The position numbers and the translations under genes were made by a program. 27,605 bases of DNA from Tritrichomonas musculus (Eukaryota > Parabasalia > Tritrichomonadida > Tritrichomonadidae): positions 1 through 27,605 of the forward strand of contig JAPFFF010000287.1 of the NCBI GenBank assembly GCA_039105265.1. Reading direction: 5' to 3'. Under the pieces are notes generated by a model, which did not search any database, was not told the origin of the DNA, and saw only the letters and a list, made by a program, of their open reading frames with translations. Positions 7,294 to 15,599 of this stretch are shown here, piece by piece; the stretch's first letter is position 1, and every line of letters begins with the position of its first letter.

Positions 7294-8409
7294 ATGCTTA
7301 ACAAGGAATCCTATATGAAAACCTCAGCAGAGGTTTGTACTCAGATTGCATCTTACTTTGATGTTGTCGATAATTGCATAGCACTTAGTGATACTAATAA
7401 GGCATACTCATTAAATCCACAAACTTCGTATTCACCATCACCACCAATTAAGAGTGGTTCCTATACAACATGTATTATCTCTCCTAATACTCATAATACT
7501 GCTGATATATATAATGGATTTATTCGAGCAGATATGAGAGTGATGATAAAAATAGACAAGCCAATTCTAAGTGATTTAGAAAATGTCAGTGGTTATAATT
7601 TTGGTAAGGTATGGTTTGGTTTTAAGGATGCTCGAGATGCTGTTGAGAAGTATGAAATTGTAGCTAATGGTATGACTCTTTATACCCAGAACTTTGGATG
7701 TGAAGAATCCTTTTTAACTGCATGTTGTGCAAATGAAGTTACTAAAAGAGCTGATATATATAGTAAAGCAAGACATAAGGATATTTGGAATGATACTCAT
7801 GGAAGGAGATGTGGTTTTGTTGCAAATCTTAACAAAGATGTGACTTCTGTCACTGAAACAATTAGATTAAAGATTGATTTGCGACGATTCTTACCTTTAT
7901 CTAATATCAAGTACTTGCCAGCATTTGCAGGTAAAATCGAATTACGTCTTTACTTTTCAACAGCTGGTATGGTATATTGTCCAGTTGGTTTTGAAAAGAG
8001 CTTGGTTGCTAATCCACATATAATGAAAGACTTCAATGTTGATGAAATTACCAATGAATTTCGACCTATTGGAGAACCAATATGGATGTGGACAAGTACC
8101 GAAAAAATTGCAATGGATAAGATTAATCACCCCAAGAATCTTCCACCTGTTGGTGAAAATCATGGAGGAGCATATGAAGTCGCAGGAGCTAACAATACTA
8201 AGGCAAGAGTTGACCGAACTATTTACAGTGATTGGAGAACTTGGAGTGTTGTTGATTATTCCATTGAAGAATGTGCGAGTATTATACCTTGTTTTGGTAT
8301 TCATGAATCTGTATATACAGCACTTGTTCAAAGATATGCTAACCCACAACATCCACTTACATTAGTAGTATATACGAGTCGGTTTCCGTTGGGGCCACGC
8401 TACGCTTAA
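7294..8409 (+). CDS. major capsid protein (double jelly roll), interrupted by hairpin cassette 2
   Basis: The open frame gives 371 residues, of which the last few (from 8364) are read out of the inserted cassette and are not capsid. The genuine part matches the layout of the full 692-residue capsid at 11395: a stretch DIYNGFIRADMRVMIKI aligned with DIDKGFLTFHVKLDLSL, then GFKDARDAVEKYEI aligned with GFKSSNQLFDRLEI, then a region where the neighbour has KKRRRFVHSLWENVSNY. That makes it the front of a Polinton-type hexon-like protein, the main shell subunit. The gene is broken by insertion of another element. Identity was judged by eye. Confidence 0.7.
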   Translation: MLNKESYMKTSAEVCTQIASYFDVVDNCIALSDTNKAYSLNPQTSYSPSPPIKSGSYTTCIISPNTHNTADIYNGFIRADMRVMIKIDKPILSDLENVSGYNFGKVWFGFKDARDAVEKYEIVANGMTLYTQNFGCEESFLTACCANEVTKRADIYSKARHKDIWNDTHGRRCGFVANLNKDVTSVTETIRLKIDLRRFLPLSNIKYLPAFAGKIELRLYFSTAGMVYCPVGFEKSLVANPHIMKDFNVDEITNEFRPIGEPIWMWTSTEKIAMDKINHPKNLPPVGENHGGAYEVAGANNTKARVDRTIYSDWRTWSVVDYSIEECASIIPCFGIHESVYTALVQRYANPQHPLTLVVYTSRFPLGPRYA

Positions 8410-8824
8410 GCCCACACGTCAACACGAACTCGTGATAAAAATAAAAAATAAAAATGATAAAAATAAAAATAAAAAAATAAAAAAAAAAATAAAAAAAATT
8501 TTTTCTTCAACTTGTTTTTTTCTTGAAGTACTACTAGGGACCTAAACAACTACCTCGGGTCCCCACTACTTGTTTTTTCTTGAAGTACTACTAGGGACCT
8601 AAACAACTACCTCGGGTCCACACTACTACTAGGGACCTAAACAACTACCTCGGGTCCCCACTACTTGTTGTTTCTTGAAGTACTACTAGGGACCTAAACA
8701 ACTACCTCGGGTCCCCACTACTACTAGGGACCTAAACAACTACCTCGGGTCCCCACTACTTGTTGTTTCTTGAAGTACTACTACTGAAACGGCACAGGTA
8801 CCAGCCCCGAGAATCTCGTACCTA
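8364..8824. mobile_element. hairpin cassette, copy 2, inserted in the element A capsid gene
   Basis: The left end is again AGTAGTATATACGAG, followed by the conserved hairpin (8374-8433) with a different, longer tip. An A/T homopolymer-like stretch follows, then a tandem hairpin array (separate entry), then the block TGAAACGGCACAGGTACC (8785-8802), and the end CCCCGAGAATCTCGTACCTA, as in copy 1. The left junction lies within the capsid frame. The right junction coincides with the stop codon of the fibre gene read from the other strand. Ends are known only to within a few bases and no target duplication was identified. Confidence 0.6.
8504..8786. repeat. tandem array of small hairpins
   Basis: Five copies of a unit containing GGGACC, a 14-base spacer and GGGTCC/GGTCCC, so each can form a six-base-pair hairpin (GGGACC with GGTCCC). 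Some copies are separated by a longer spacer containing TTTCTTGAAGTACTACTA, giving alternating periods of roughly 37-60 bases. The units are nearly identical, which points to recent expansion. No open frame of note runs through it. Confidence 0.75.
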
Positions 8825-9763
8825 TTTCTTCATATATATAGCATCGAAACAAATCATAGAACAGGTATCACAATCTAACTCAATATTATATATATCATAA
8901 GCACCAGAAGGTGGGTTAGTGTCTTTAAAGTATATTTCATCCAAATATGACTTTATTTGTTGAGGGTCAGACCATTCAGTTGATATAAATCTAATAAAAT
9001 GTAGCTTTTGAGTCTTGTCCTTGAATATCAATAAGTACTCCCCATCTGGAACAGGTTCATTATCACCTGTTGGATCATTATCTAAATTATCAATAATTAT
9101 GTGTTTCTCACTTGTAAAATAAGAGAATAGAAAATACCTATTATATTCATCAGTGACATCAGTAAATCCTGTATAATATGCTTTCCATTCCCTATCTGGG
9201 TCATTTTTCTCTTCTAATGCAGCTAACCTAGCTTCCATTGCTGCTATAGTATCCTTTAATGTTGCATTCTCTCTCTCTAAATTTGATATTTTGCTATTTA
9301 TTGTTACGATACTAGCAACATGTTCACCTACTAGAATAGCTAAATCTTGATGAGCTTTAGATGTATTATCTATTTTTGTTTTTACTTCCTCAAGCTCACT
9401 TTTTAATGCATAATTTGACAAATCAACTGGTTCTGGGATATCTTTCTTTAATGCATACTCCTTTAGTACATCATTAACCTCATCAACTGTGGGGTATTCA
9501 TTCATAATAGTAGCTATTGATTCATTATTGTCGTGGGATATCTTTTCAAGTGAGTCTACCTTGTTGTTAAGTGCATCTATATCACATGTATATGCTATAT
9601 CCTTAACCTCAAATGACATTCTCCTAACAGCACTATTTTCTTTAATGGCTATACCAGTAACTCTTACTTGCTGTGGGTTGGCTATAACTATTGTCTTGCC
9701 ATTTAAGGTGAGAGAGTAAGGGGGACCGTTTGGGAGGTCAGATAAAAATGACCCCTTCGTCAT
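8822..9763 (-). CDS. trimeric fibre/spike protein with phage-like stalk repeats
   Basis: Read from the ATG at 9763 the product has 313 residues; the frame continues to 9781 only with a TTG start. An ATG at 9619 (MSFEVKDIAY) is the other candidate, because the first 50 or so residues overlap the inferred end of element C. The protein has heptad coiled coil (IDALNNKVDSLEK; later SKISNLERENATLKDTI), two ALK repeat units (YALKKDIPEPVDLSNYALK) as in trimeric phage tail fibres, and a C-terminal globular head of about 125 residues with aromatic beta-type sequence. Such proteins bind receptors at the virion surface. The stop codon touches cassette 2. It resembles the fibre at 19036. Confidence 0.7.
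   Translation of the reverse strand: MTKGSFLSDLPNGPPYSLTLNGKTIVIANPQQVRVTGIAIKENSAVRRMSFEVKDIAYTCDIDALNNKVDSLEKISHDNNESIATIMNEYPTVDEVNDVLKEYALKKDIPEPVDLSNYALKSELEEVKTKIDNTSKAHQDLAILVGEHVASIVTINSKISNLERENATLKDTIAAMEARLAALEEKNDPDREWKAYYTGFTDVTDEYNRYFLFSYFTSEKHIIIDNLDNDPTGDNEPVPDGEYLLIFKDKTQKLHFIRFISTEWSDPQQIKSYLDEIYFKDTNPPSGAYDIYNIELDCDTCSMICFDAIYMKK
9711..9750 (+). repeat. candidate element end, copy 1
   Basis: AGAGAGTAAGGG at 9711 followed 10 to 20 bases later by GGGAGGTCAGATAAAAA. The same two blocks in the same order and orientation start at 20528, and the second block alone recurs at 23343. Polinton ends commonly start with AG. The fibre frame reads through it on the other strand, so the site may lie inside the annotated fibre N-terminus. 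Confidence 0.45.
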
Positions 9764-9947
9764 AGGGATTACAGACCCCAAACCTCAGCTACATGACTCA
9801 AAAAATCACCACTTTTTCAAAATTAGCTCTCGAAACTTTCACAAAATGGCATAGACAAATTTTGAATAAATTGATGAACCTCCAAAAATAACAACAACGA
9901 AAAATCGAACTTTCAAAAATTTTTTATTTTTTTATCAGCAATTTATA

Positions 9948-10154
9948 ATGTCAAACCAAGCCGAAACATTAAGCACTCTCATTAATAGAATCAATAAAAA
10001 GCTAAAAGGATGGAGACCTGCATTAAAATACCTTTACGATAATGATAATGTCATAGATGAAGTACTAAAAGAGATAAATCACTTTATTAAGCAACTAAAG
10101 AAATTCAACGGTCCTGCTGAATTAATTGCTGAACTTGAAGAACTCATTTATTAG
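9948..10154 (+). CDS. unrecognised 68-aa helical protein
   Basis: A 68-residue, almost wholly alpha-helical sequence (LSTLINRINKKLKGWRPALKYLYDN, then IDEVLKEINHFIKQLKKF and an acidic tail). First gene inside the left end of element C, with a TTTATAATG start context. Its 3' end overlaps the convergent 75-aa gene by 11 bases. No family recognised; small coiled-coil partner proteins are a reasonable guess. Confidence 0.5.
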   Translation: MSNQAETLSTLINRINKKLKGWRPALKYLYDNDNVIDEVLKEINHFIKQLKKFNGPAELIAELEELIY

Positions 10155-10371
10155 ACAATTCATTTAATTCGTTCTCAAGTTGATGAACTTTATTTTTGAG
10201 GCTGTTGATGTCTTCAATAAGAGATTCACGAACAGCAAGACCGTCAGAACCTAACATTCCTGATTTGATATTGTTTAGACATTGTTTATAATCATAACAC
10301 TTTTCTTTCAATCCTCGTTTGATACGTTTTAATTCTGGTATTTCTTTCTTGTATTCTGTTAGTTCACTCAT
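10144..10371 (-). CDS. unrecognised 75-aa coiled-coil protein
   Basis: A 75-residue protein with a basic first half (KRIKRGLKEKCYDYKQCL) and a clear leucine-zipper-like end (INSLKNKVHQLENELNEL). Starts 14 bases from the divergent 77-aa gene, so the two may share a promoter region. A near-identical copy of its 3' end, without the rest, is found at 20733-20780. Function unknown. Confidence 0.5.
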   Translation of the reverse strand: MSELTEYKKEIPELKRIKRGLKEKCYDYKQCLNNIKSGMLGSDGLAVRESLIEDINSLKNKVHQLENELNELSNK

Positions 10372-10385
10372 TTAATAACAATTAA

Positions 10386-10619
10386 ATGTCTGCTATTAAT
10401 CAAATGAGAACCGTTCATGATGATAAACACAAAAACTATTTTGATAGATTACAATTAACGATGCAAAAGAAGAGAACAAAAATAAACTCAGCACCGACAG
10501 TGAAATGTTATAATGAAAAAGGTAATGTATTTCATGAACCACCACCAAAAACGACTAAATCATTAAATCATCATGATTCACTTAATCATTCGGTGGTTGT
10601 CAGGAGCAACAACATTTAA
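10386..10619 (+). CDS. unrecognised 77-aa basic protein
   Basis: A 77-residue basic sequence (MQKKRTKINS; a PPPK run; a His/Ser/Asn-rich tail) that looks mostly unstructured. It overlaps the convergent 158-aa gene by 42 bases, more than usual for this element, so either its last residues or the neighbour's may not be under selection. Start ATG lies in AATTAAATG, like neighbouring genes. No known family. Confidence 0.4.
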   Translation: MSAINQMRTVHDDKHKNYFDRLQLTMQKKRTKINSAPTVKCYNEKGNVFHEPPPKTTKSLNHHDSLNHSVVVRSNNI

Positions 10620-11054
10620 TACATATTCATTAATGACTTTTGATTGTTGGTCAACAACATTTGAAAGCTTATTGATATGTTCTTCAAGTATTTTATTTTT
10701 GTTGTTTAATTGATTGATTTGTTCAGTGAATTCATTTAATGATTCTTTCATTAGTGATATATCAGCTTTGATGTTGTCGTTTTCAAGTGTTTTAGTGATT
10801 GTATTCCCAACTTTCTTCAAATAAATGTCGCCACCACATCGTTTACCGTCTGTACAATTACGTTTAGTGATTCTGTATTCATTACCGTCATTAGTGATGA
10901 TTTTATAAATCTTGTTCAAATAGTTAGTCGTTTGTGATTTCATTTGCTCGATATTCTTTTGATAGAACAAATTGAACTCTTCAACTGATTTAAACACTTT
11001 TGATTCATTAATGGTTTCGTTTATTACTTTAAGTTCATTAATGTTTTCATTCAT
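10578..11054 (-). CDS. unrecognised 158-aa coiled-coil protein
   Basis: A 158-residue protein. Residues about 1-45 are helical. Residues about 50-88 form a compact part with two cysteines (ITKRNCTDGKRCGGDIYLKK). Residues about 93-145 are a long coiled coil (LMKESLNEFTEQINQLNNKNKILEEHINKL). The layout suggests an oligomeric structural or adaptor protein. It precedes the 84-aa amphipathic gene on the same strand, 36 bases away in the upstream direction. No family assigned. Confidence 0.5.
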   Translation of the reverse strand: MNENINELKVINETINESKVFKSVEEFNLFYQKNIEQMKSQTTNYLNKIYKIITNDGNEYRITKRNCTDGKRCGGDIYLKKVGNTITKTLENDNIKADISLMKESLNEFTEQINQLNNKNKILEEHINKLSNVVDQQSKVINEYVLNVVAPDNHRMIK

Positions 11055-11090
11055 TTATAATTATATTAAATCATTATAATTCATTGTTTT

Positions 11091-11345
11091 TCATTTAACT
11101 TCATTCAATATTGATTTACCAAATCTCCCAACTCTGTCAGCAACATTTAAACCTGTATCAATTGCGTCAACAACCTGACCAACACCAGGAATGAATTGTG
11201 TAATCGGTTTAACTCTGTCCATGATTTGCTTTCCAACATCAACAACTTTTGGAATTGCTTTAACTGCTTTCTGAGCAAATGATTTAACTTTACCGCCAAT
11301 TGATTTAAATGCGTTCTTGATTTTGTTGAATATACCTACGCCCAT
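11091..11345 (-). CDS. small amphipathic, probably membrane-active virion protein
   Basis: An 84-residue, very basic protein made of amphipathic helices: GIFNKIKNAFKSIGGKVKSF, then KAVKAIPKVVDVGKQI, then a glycine/proline turn IPGVGQVVDAI. Virion-associated lytic peptides (adenovirus pVI; comparable small proteins of adintovirus and Polinton relatives) share this build: short, cationic and helical, with a Met-Gly start. It lies divergent from and next to the capsid gene, the expected neighbourhood. The assignment is by composition and position only. Confidence 0.55.
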   Translation of the reverse strand: MGVGIFNKIKNAFKSIGGKVKSFAQKAVKAIPKVVDVGKQIMDRVKPITQFIPGVGQVVDAIDTGLNVADRVGRFGKSILNEVK

Positions 11346-11394
11346 AATTTAATTAATGATAAAAGTGATTTATTTCCTTTTTATTCAATCATAA

Positions 11395-13473
11395 ATGTTA
11401 TACCGAAACGAAAGAGCTCATAACCTTCGCACTGAAACAGGAAACGTTCTTCATGCATTTGAAGAGATGAGAAACATGATTAATGTCAATGACGGTACAC
11501 GTTCATTTTCATTCAGAACAGTTGACTGTCATGACCAACCAGCTCCGTTTACAGCTGGTCAATATTCGCAAATCAGTTTAACACATCCTGACCATTTCGT
11601 AAGTGATATTGATAAAGGTTTCTTAACATTTCACGTTAAATTAGATTTATCATTGAACACAGATATGAGTAAATTAAACGCCATTGATGACCCCAACAAC
11701 TTGTACAAGCTGTTTGTTGGTTTCAAATCTTCAAATCAGTTGTTTGACAGGTTAGAGATTCTTCATAATAATGTCAATGTCGGATACCAACAGAATGAAT
11801 GCATTCGTGAAGGCTTCTTGTATTCATCAGTTAAACCAGAAGCCGAGAAGAAACGCCGTAGATTCGTTCATTCATTGTGGGAAAACGTCAGCAACTATTC
11901 ACAGACACATGCAGGAGCTTATGTTAATTTGAATTCATTTAAGAACACAGGAAGAAGCGAAGTCGAATTTGATTTGAATGTTCCTTTTGATGATTTGCTT
12001 GCATTACAGGCATTTGATTTATTCCCTAACGGAATCATTGGTGATTTATCAATTCGTTTTCAAGTTAGTCCAGCTGGTCTTGTTTGGGCAGTATTAGACC
12101 CTTTCACAGTTGCAGAAGCGAAAGTATTTCTTGAAGATAATGATTCAATATCGATGGATGAACTCGATAGATTAAAGGAAATCAAAGCCCGTGGACATCT
12201 TCGTCATCAATTCACACAAATCGGTAATCAAGCAGTGATTCCAGGTCCAGGAACTCCGTCACCAGACCCATCACCAACACCAACACCTGTACCACCATCA
12301 CCATCACCAACACCTGACCCATCACCAGAAGAAGAAGATAAACCAGAACCATCACCATCACCTGAACCAACACCTGCACCAATCAAATATAAACTCACTT
12401 ATAGAATTGGTGAGCAATATAACTTTGGAAGCGATGGTTCATATACTTATGATGATATTGCAACAGACCTTTCAATGTATTTCAGTTATACAGCAGAAGA
12501 GTTCGCAAAATTAGACCTCAAACCAACAGCAACTGATGAAGAAATTTGTTTAGCAAATCCAGATTACACAAAACCACCATTGACACACAACGATGGAAAG
12601 TATTATGTTTGGCAAATTGAGAAAACAGTTGCTAAATCAGCTCTCAGAGTTGTTAATGAATATCATGATGCAAGAGCTCAATTATTGAAAGAAACTTATT
12701 CTGCTCAAACAGCAACATTAACAGTTAATCGAATGACCATCACAGCTTGTAAATCTAATATGCAAGGCTTTGGAGTTTGTGAAGCTACAAGACAAGGAAT
12801 TGAAGACATTTTAAGACAAGGTTTAATCATTCCTTCACAGAAAGTTGATTATCATGCTTTCCCAATAGCTCCAGCAGCTAACGGAATCAAGTCAACATTG
12901 AATATTCCATTAATCAATGCAACTAATTTATCAATCATGTTTCCAAAGCATCATAATGATTTAACAGTCTTTGAAAATCCAGTTTATCAAAATTGTTTCT
13001 TGAATATTGGTGGAAAGAACTTTCCAGACGAAAACGTTTCAACTATTGGTGCACGATTCTTTGAAAATCAATTAACGGCTGGTGATTTAGACGCAATCAC
13101 TCTTTCATGCACAAAGGAATTTGAAGACTCAATGACAATGCCAAAGAATGACGCGAACGGAAAGAGATACAAGAATACAATTAGTGATGCAACATCATTT
13201 GTATTCAACATTCAAACAGAACGAGCAAGTGCAGGATATTGTTATGACGGACTTGATGGAGGTTTTGGAAACGTTCAGATACAAGTCAATGGAATGCCTA
13301 TCTATACAGGAGCTGATGACACATATTACAATGTTGTTGAGCCAGATGGAACCATCACCAGACCACCCCCAACACAATTATTCATCACTCGTGATACTTA
13401 TTTCAAACTATCATTAGAAGGTCTTGAATATCATGATGATTCAACGCCAGAAGGTTCACAAGCAAATGAATAA
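11395..13473 (+). CDS. major capsid protein (double jelly roll) with inserted domain
   Basis: A 692-residue hexon-like protein and the longest capsid in the window. The first jelly roll spans roughly residues 1-280 (SLTHPDHFVSDIDKGFLTF; KRRRFVHSLWENVSNYSQTH; PFDDLLALQAFDLFPNG). A proline/serine linker (about 284-331) leads into an inserted domain of about 100 residues. The second jelly roll starts about 441 (TLTVNRMTITACKSNMQGFG) and runs to the end. The 505-residue capsid part at 26080 is very similar outside the insert. It forms the shell of a Polinton virion. The start is supported by TTCAATCATAAATG and the stop is TAA-A. Confidence 0.85.
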   Translation: MLYRNERAHNLRTETGNVLHAFEEMRNMINVNDGTRSFSFRTVDCHDQPAPFTAGQYSQISLTHPDHFVSDIDKGFLTFHVKLDLSLNTDMSKLNAIDDPNNLYKLFVGFKSSNQLFDRLEILHNNVNVGYQQNECIREGFLYSSVKPEAEKKRRRFVHSLWENVSNYSQTHAGAYVNLNSFKNTGRSEVEFDLNVPFDDLLALQAFDLFPNGIIGDLSIRFQVSPAGLVWAVLDPFTVAEAKVFLEDNDSISMDELDRLKEIKARGHLRHQFTQIGNQAVIPGPGTPSPDPSPTPTPVPPSPSPTPDPSPEEEDKPEPSPSPEPTPAPIKYKLTYRIGEQYNFGSDGSYTYDDIATDLSMYFSYTAEEFAKLDLKPTATDEEICLANPDYTKPPLTHNDGKYYVWQIEKTVAKSALRVVNEYHDARAQLLKETYSAQTATLTVNRMTITACKSNMQGFGVCEATRQGIEDILRQGLIIPSQKVDYHAFPIAPAANGIKSTLNIPLINATNLSIMFPKHHNDLTVFENPVYQNCFLNIGGKNFPDENVSTIGARFFENQLTAGDLDAITLSCTKEFEDSMTMPKNDANGKRYKNTISDATSFVFNIQTERASAGYCYDGLDGGFGNVQIQVNGMPIYTGADDTYYNVVEPDGTITRPPPTQLFITRDTYFKLSLEGLEYHDDSTPEGSQANE

Positions 13474-13533
13474 AAATAATGATTTCAATTGATGATTAAG
13501 TTTTTAAATTGATTTTTTATTTTTGTTTCATAA

Positions 13534-14109
13534 ATGACTGAACAAGCAGCTGAGTTTGTACAATTAAAAGGCTTTGATGATTATGAAATATTGTCTGTCT
13601 ATCCATTTACAATCAGACGAAAAGACAATCATCTTGAAGTTAAAGAACATAACAGTGTAGACGGATATCCAAGAGTTCATTTGAACTCAAAAACATATTT
13701 CAAGCATAGAATAATTGCACTTCAATTTATTCCAAATGATGACCCAGAGCACAAGGACCAAGTTGACCATAAAAATAGAATAAGAAATGATTATCATATT
13801 GATAACCTTTTTTGGTGCACTCAAAGCACAAATCAAATGAATAAAGGCTCAAATAATGGCATCAAATATGAATATGTTGATGAGATATCTGATGAAGCAA
13901 CAGTTATAAATGAATACAACGGGTATGAATTCGAAAATTATTTCTATCATGAAAACAAGTTTTATTATTACAATGGATTGAGTTATCGAATATTACATAT
14001 TAATGAAGATAAGAGAACTCGAGCACTTTATGTTAATCTAATGAATACAGAAGGAAAACGAGTTCGAATTTATATAAACAAATTCAAGAAATTGTATGAA
14101 GTTGAATAA
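13534..14109 (+). CDS. HNH homing-type endonuclease with C-terminal extension
   Basis: A 191-residue protein. Residues 9-100 match the 111-aa nuclease of element A: a NUMOD-like leader (GFDDYEILSVYPFTIRRKDNH), His58 in FKHRIIALQF, Asp78-His79 in VDHKNRIR, and Asn91 and Asn100. The remaining 90 residues, rich in Tyr, Asn and Glu (NEYNGYEFENYFYHENKFYYYNG), have no counterpart in the shorter nuclease and may be a DNA-reading or folding module. Placed between capsid and integrase genes, a typical spot for a free-standing homing gene that does not disrupt its host element. Stop is TAA-A. Confidence 0.8.
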   Translation: MTEQAAEFVQLKGFDDYEILSVYPFTIRRKDNHLEVKEHNSVDGYPRVHLNSKTYFKHRIIALQFIPNDDPEHKDQVDHKNRIRNDYHIDNLFWCTQSTNQMNKGSNNGIKYEYVDEISDEATVINEYNGYEFENYFYHENKFYYYNGLSYRILHINEDKRTRALYVNLMNTEGKRVRIYINKFKKLYEVE

Positions 14110-14167
14110 ATGAATTGATTTCATTAAATAATCGTCATTATATAATATCTTTATTTTTGCGATTCAA

Positions 14168-15247
14168 ATGAATGAATCAATCAACTATCCTTTCAAATCT
14201 AAATACAAGTACATCAAAGACACAAACATTAAAACTGAGCCCTATATTAAGGATTATCAATTGAAAACAGTAAAGAAACTATCAAAACCTGATTTTTCAT
14301 TTGAACCGTATGCGTACGAAATTGATATAATGTTTGCATTAAATAAATCTTATTTAGTAATAATCAATGTAAACACCAAATACCTAATTGTTGAACCAAT
14401 TGATTACAAGTCTGAGTATTATGTAATCAAAGTAATTGATAAACTAGTCAATAAAAGAAATATCAGAATTGAAACAATTAAATGTGATGGTGAAAAGGCT
14501 TTTATATCAAATGCATTCAAAAGTTATTGCAACGGTGAAGAGCAAAGATATCAATTAGACAAACACACAATTAAATTCAAAGCACCAAACAAAATAAAGT
14601 TAATCATTGATGATTCACCTTTCACGAATGCACATAAATGTGTTGATGCAGTAATCAGAACATTACGAAATGCTTTCGGTCAATCACAACAACGAATGAC
14701 AAACAATGTATTGATACAACAAACGGTTGAATGGTACAATAACACGCCTCATGCATCTCTTCGTTTATTGAATCCTTTATACACATCATTTGACGAAGAA
14801 ACTGATGAATACCTTGACAAACGACAATCAAAATACATTTATCTAACACCTCAACAGATGCAAGATGACCGCGACCTTGAATGGCAATACATTAGAGCCA
14901 AATCAATGCAATTGAAAGAGATTCAACAAAAACAACGATTTAAAGGTCTTCTGTCATATAAACCCAAAAATATAATACTCATTCACACCGATTACGGAAA
15001 AACAGAAAAGAAACATGAAAAGCGAAGAAGAGTATTCAATGAACTTGCTGAATTCATTTGTTATGAATCTGGAAACGTTAAATGTAAACTATTAAATCCT
15101 TTACGTCAAACTAACAAAACACAGAAGAATAAAACAATAATAACTGTCCCAATCATGTACACAAAATATGTTTGTTCATCAATAGATGCTTTGAATGATG
15201 ATTTTAAAGTATTCTTTTTGACTTATAAAACGCAAAATGAAAGCTAA
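14168..15247 (+). CDS. retroviral-type (DDE) integrase
   Basis: A 359-residue integrase. Asp53 in YEIDIMFALN and Asp107 in IKCDGEKAF mark the first two acidic positions of the RNase H-like core. The C-terminal part of the core reads TNAHKCVDAVIRTLRNAFG followed by WYNNTPHASL, the integrase end signature. After residue 240 comes a basic region with KEKRRR-like runs; no chromodomain-like tail is seen, unlike the element A enzyme. It joins element ends to target DNA. Its last 11 bases overlap the next gene, suggesting linked expression. Confidence 0.8.
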   Translation: MNESINYPFKSKYKYIKDTNIKTEPYIKDYQLKTVKKLSKPDFSFEPYAYEIDIMFALNKSYLVIINVNTKYLIVEPIDYKSEYYVIKVIDKLVNKRNIRIETIKCDGEKAFISNAFKSYCNGEEQRYQLDKHTIKFKAPNKIKLIIDDSPFTNAHKCVDAVIRTLRNAFGQSQQRMTNNVLIQQTVEWYNNTPHASLRLLNPLYTSFDEETDEYLDKRQSKYIYLTPQQMQDDRDLEWQYIRAKSMQLKEIQQKQRFKGLLSYKPKNIILIHTDYGKTEKKHEKRRRVFNELAEFICYESGNVKCKLLNPLRQTNKTQKNKTIITVPIMYTKYVCSSIDALNDDFKVFFLTYKTQNES

Positions 15248-15587
15248 ACAACCAATCACAAAACGATACTATCACACACAATCAAAAGATTTTAATCTTC
15301 CTGATGATTTCGTTTATAGTCGCAACAAGAAGTACATTGTTGTTCAGTATTGTGGTGCTGTTGTCAATCAACATATTGTTGGTGATTTGATGGTTCATTC
15401 AGATATTGTTGAATTCATGCCTTTCTGCGACCATTTCATTATGCTTGCTAACAGACGACAAACGAAATATCGTAAATATGAATGTCTGAACAACACAAAA
15501 AAAGAGTATCATTTATGGTTCACAGACATGAAAGGAAACGTTATTGAACCTGAATCATTTATATTCAGTTGTCTTTTGATTTATTAA
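15237..15587 (+). CDS. small penton-like/jelly-roll candidate
   Basis: A 116-residue protein overlapping the integrase 3' end by 11 bases. It is beta-rich (KKYIVVQYCGAVVNQHIVGDLMVHSDI) and closes with LWFTDMKGNVIEPESFIFSCLLIY, a pattern I associate with the end of jelly-roll minor capsid proteins in Polinton-like viruses. It is short for a complete penton, so a dimerising or partial jelly roll, or another virion protein, is possible. No catalytic motif. Confidence 0.45.
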   Translation: MKAKQPITKRYYHTQSKDFNLPDDFVYSRNKKYIVVQYCGAVVNQHIVGDLMVHSDIVEFMPFCDHFIMLANRRQTKYRKYECLNNTKKEYHLWFTDMKGNVIEPESFIFSCLLIY

Positions 15588-15599
15588 TGACTATTCAAA

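Larger units (their letters stand above)
547..8363. mobile_element. element A: Polinton/Maverick-type element, partial
   Basis: This block holds a compact Polinton gene set: HNH nuclease, cysteine protease, penton-like protein, integrase, packaging ATPase, two small virion-type proteins and a major capsid protein. From 1560 to 8363 all genes are on the plus strand with gaps of only about 6-48 bases. Hairpin cassettes lie at both sides in the same orientation. The right one falls inside the capsid gene. No polymerase gene and no long terminal inverted repeats were found here, so the element is incomplete in this window. Most frames are long and open, suggesting it is not very old. Confidence 0.7.

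Noticed and set aside
4163-8365. Other antisense and frame-shifted open frames of 60-130 residues over elements A, C and D genes
   Set aside because: They lie within better-supported genes in other frames, show no motif, and have no homologues in the sister elements.
8504-8786. CRISPR-like array
   Set aside because: Spacers between repeats are themselves identical and of two sizes, and the host is eukaryotic. It is a tandem hairpin array.
9764-9781. Start of the fibre gene at 9781
   Set aside because: That codon is TTG. The first ATG is at 9763, and even this may lie in the end of element C rather than in the original fibre gene.
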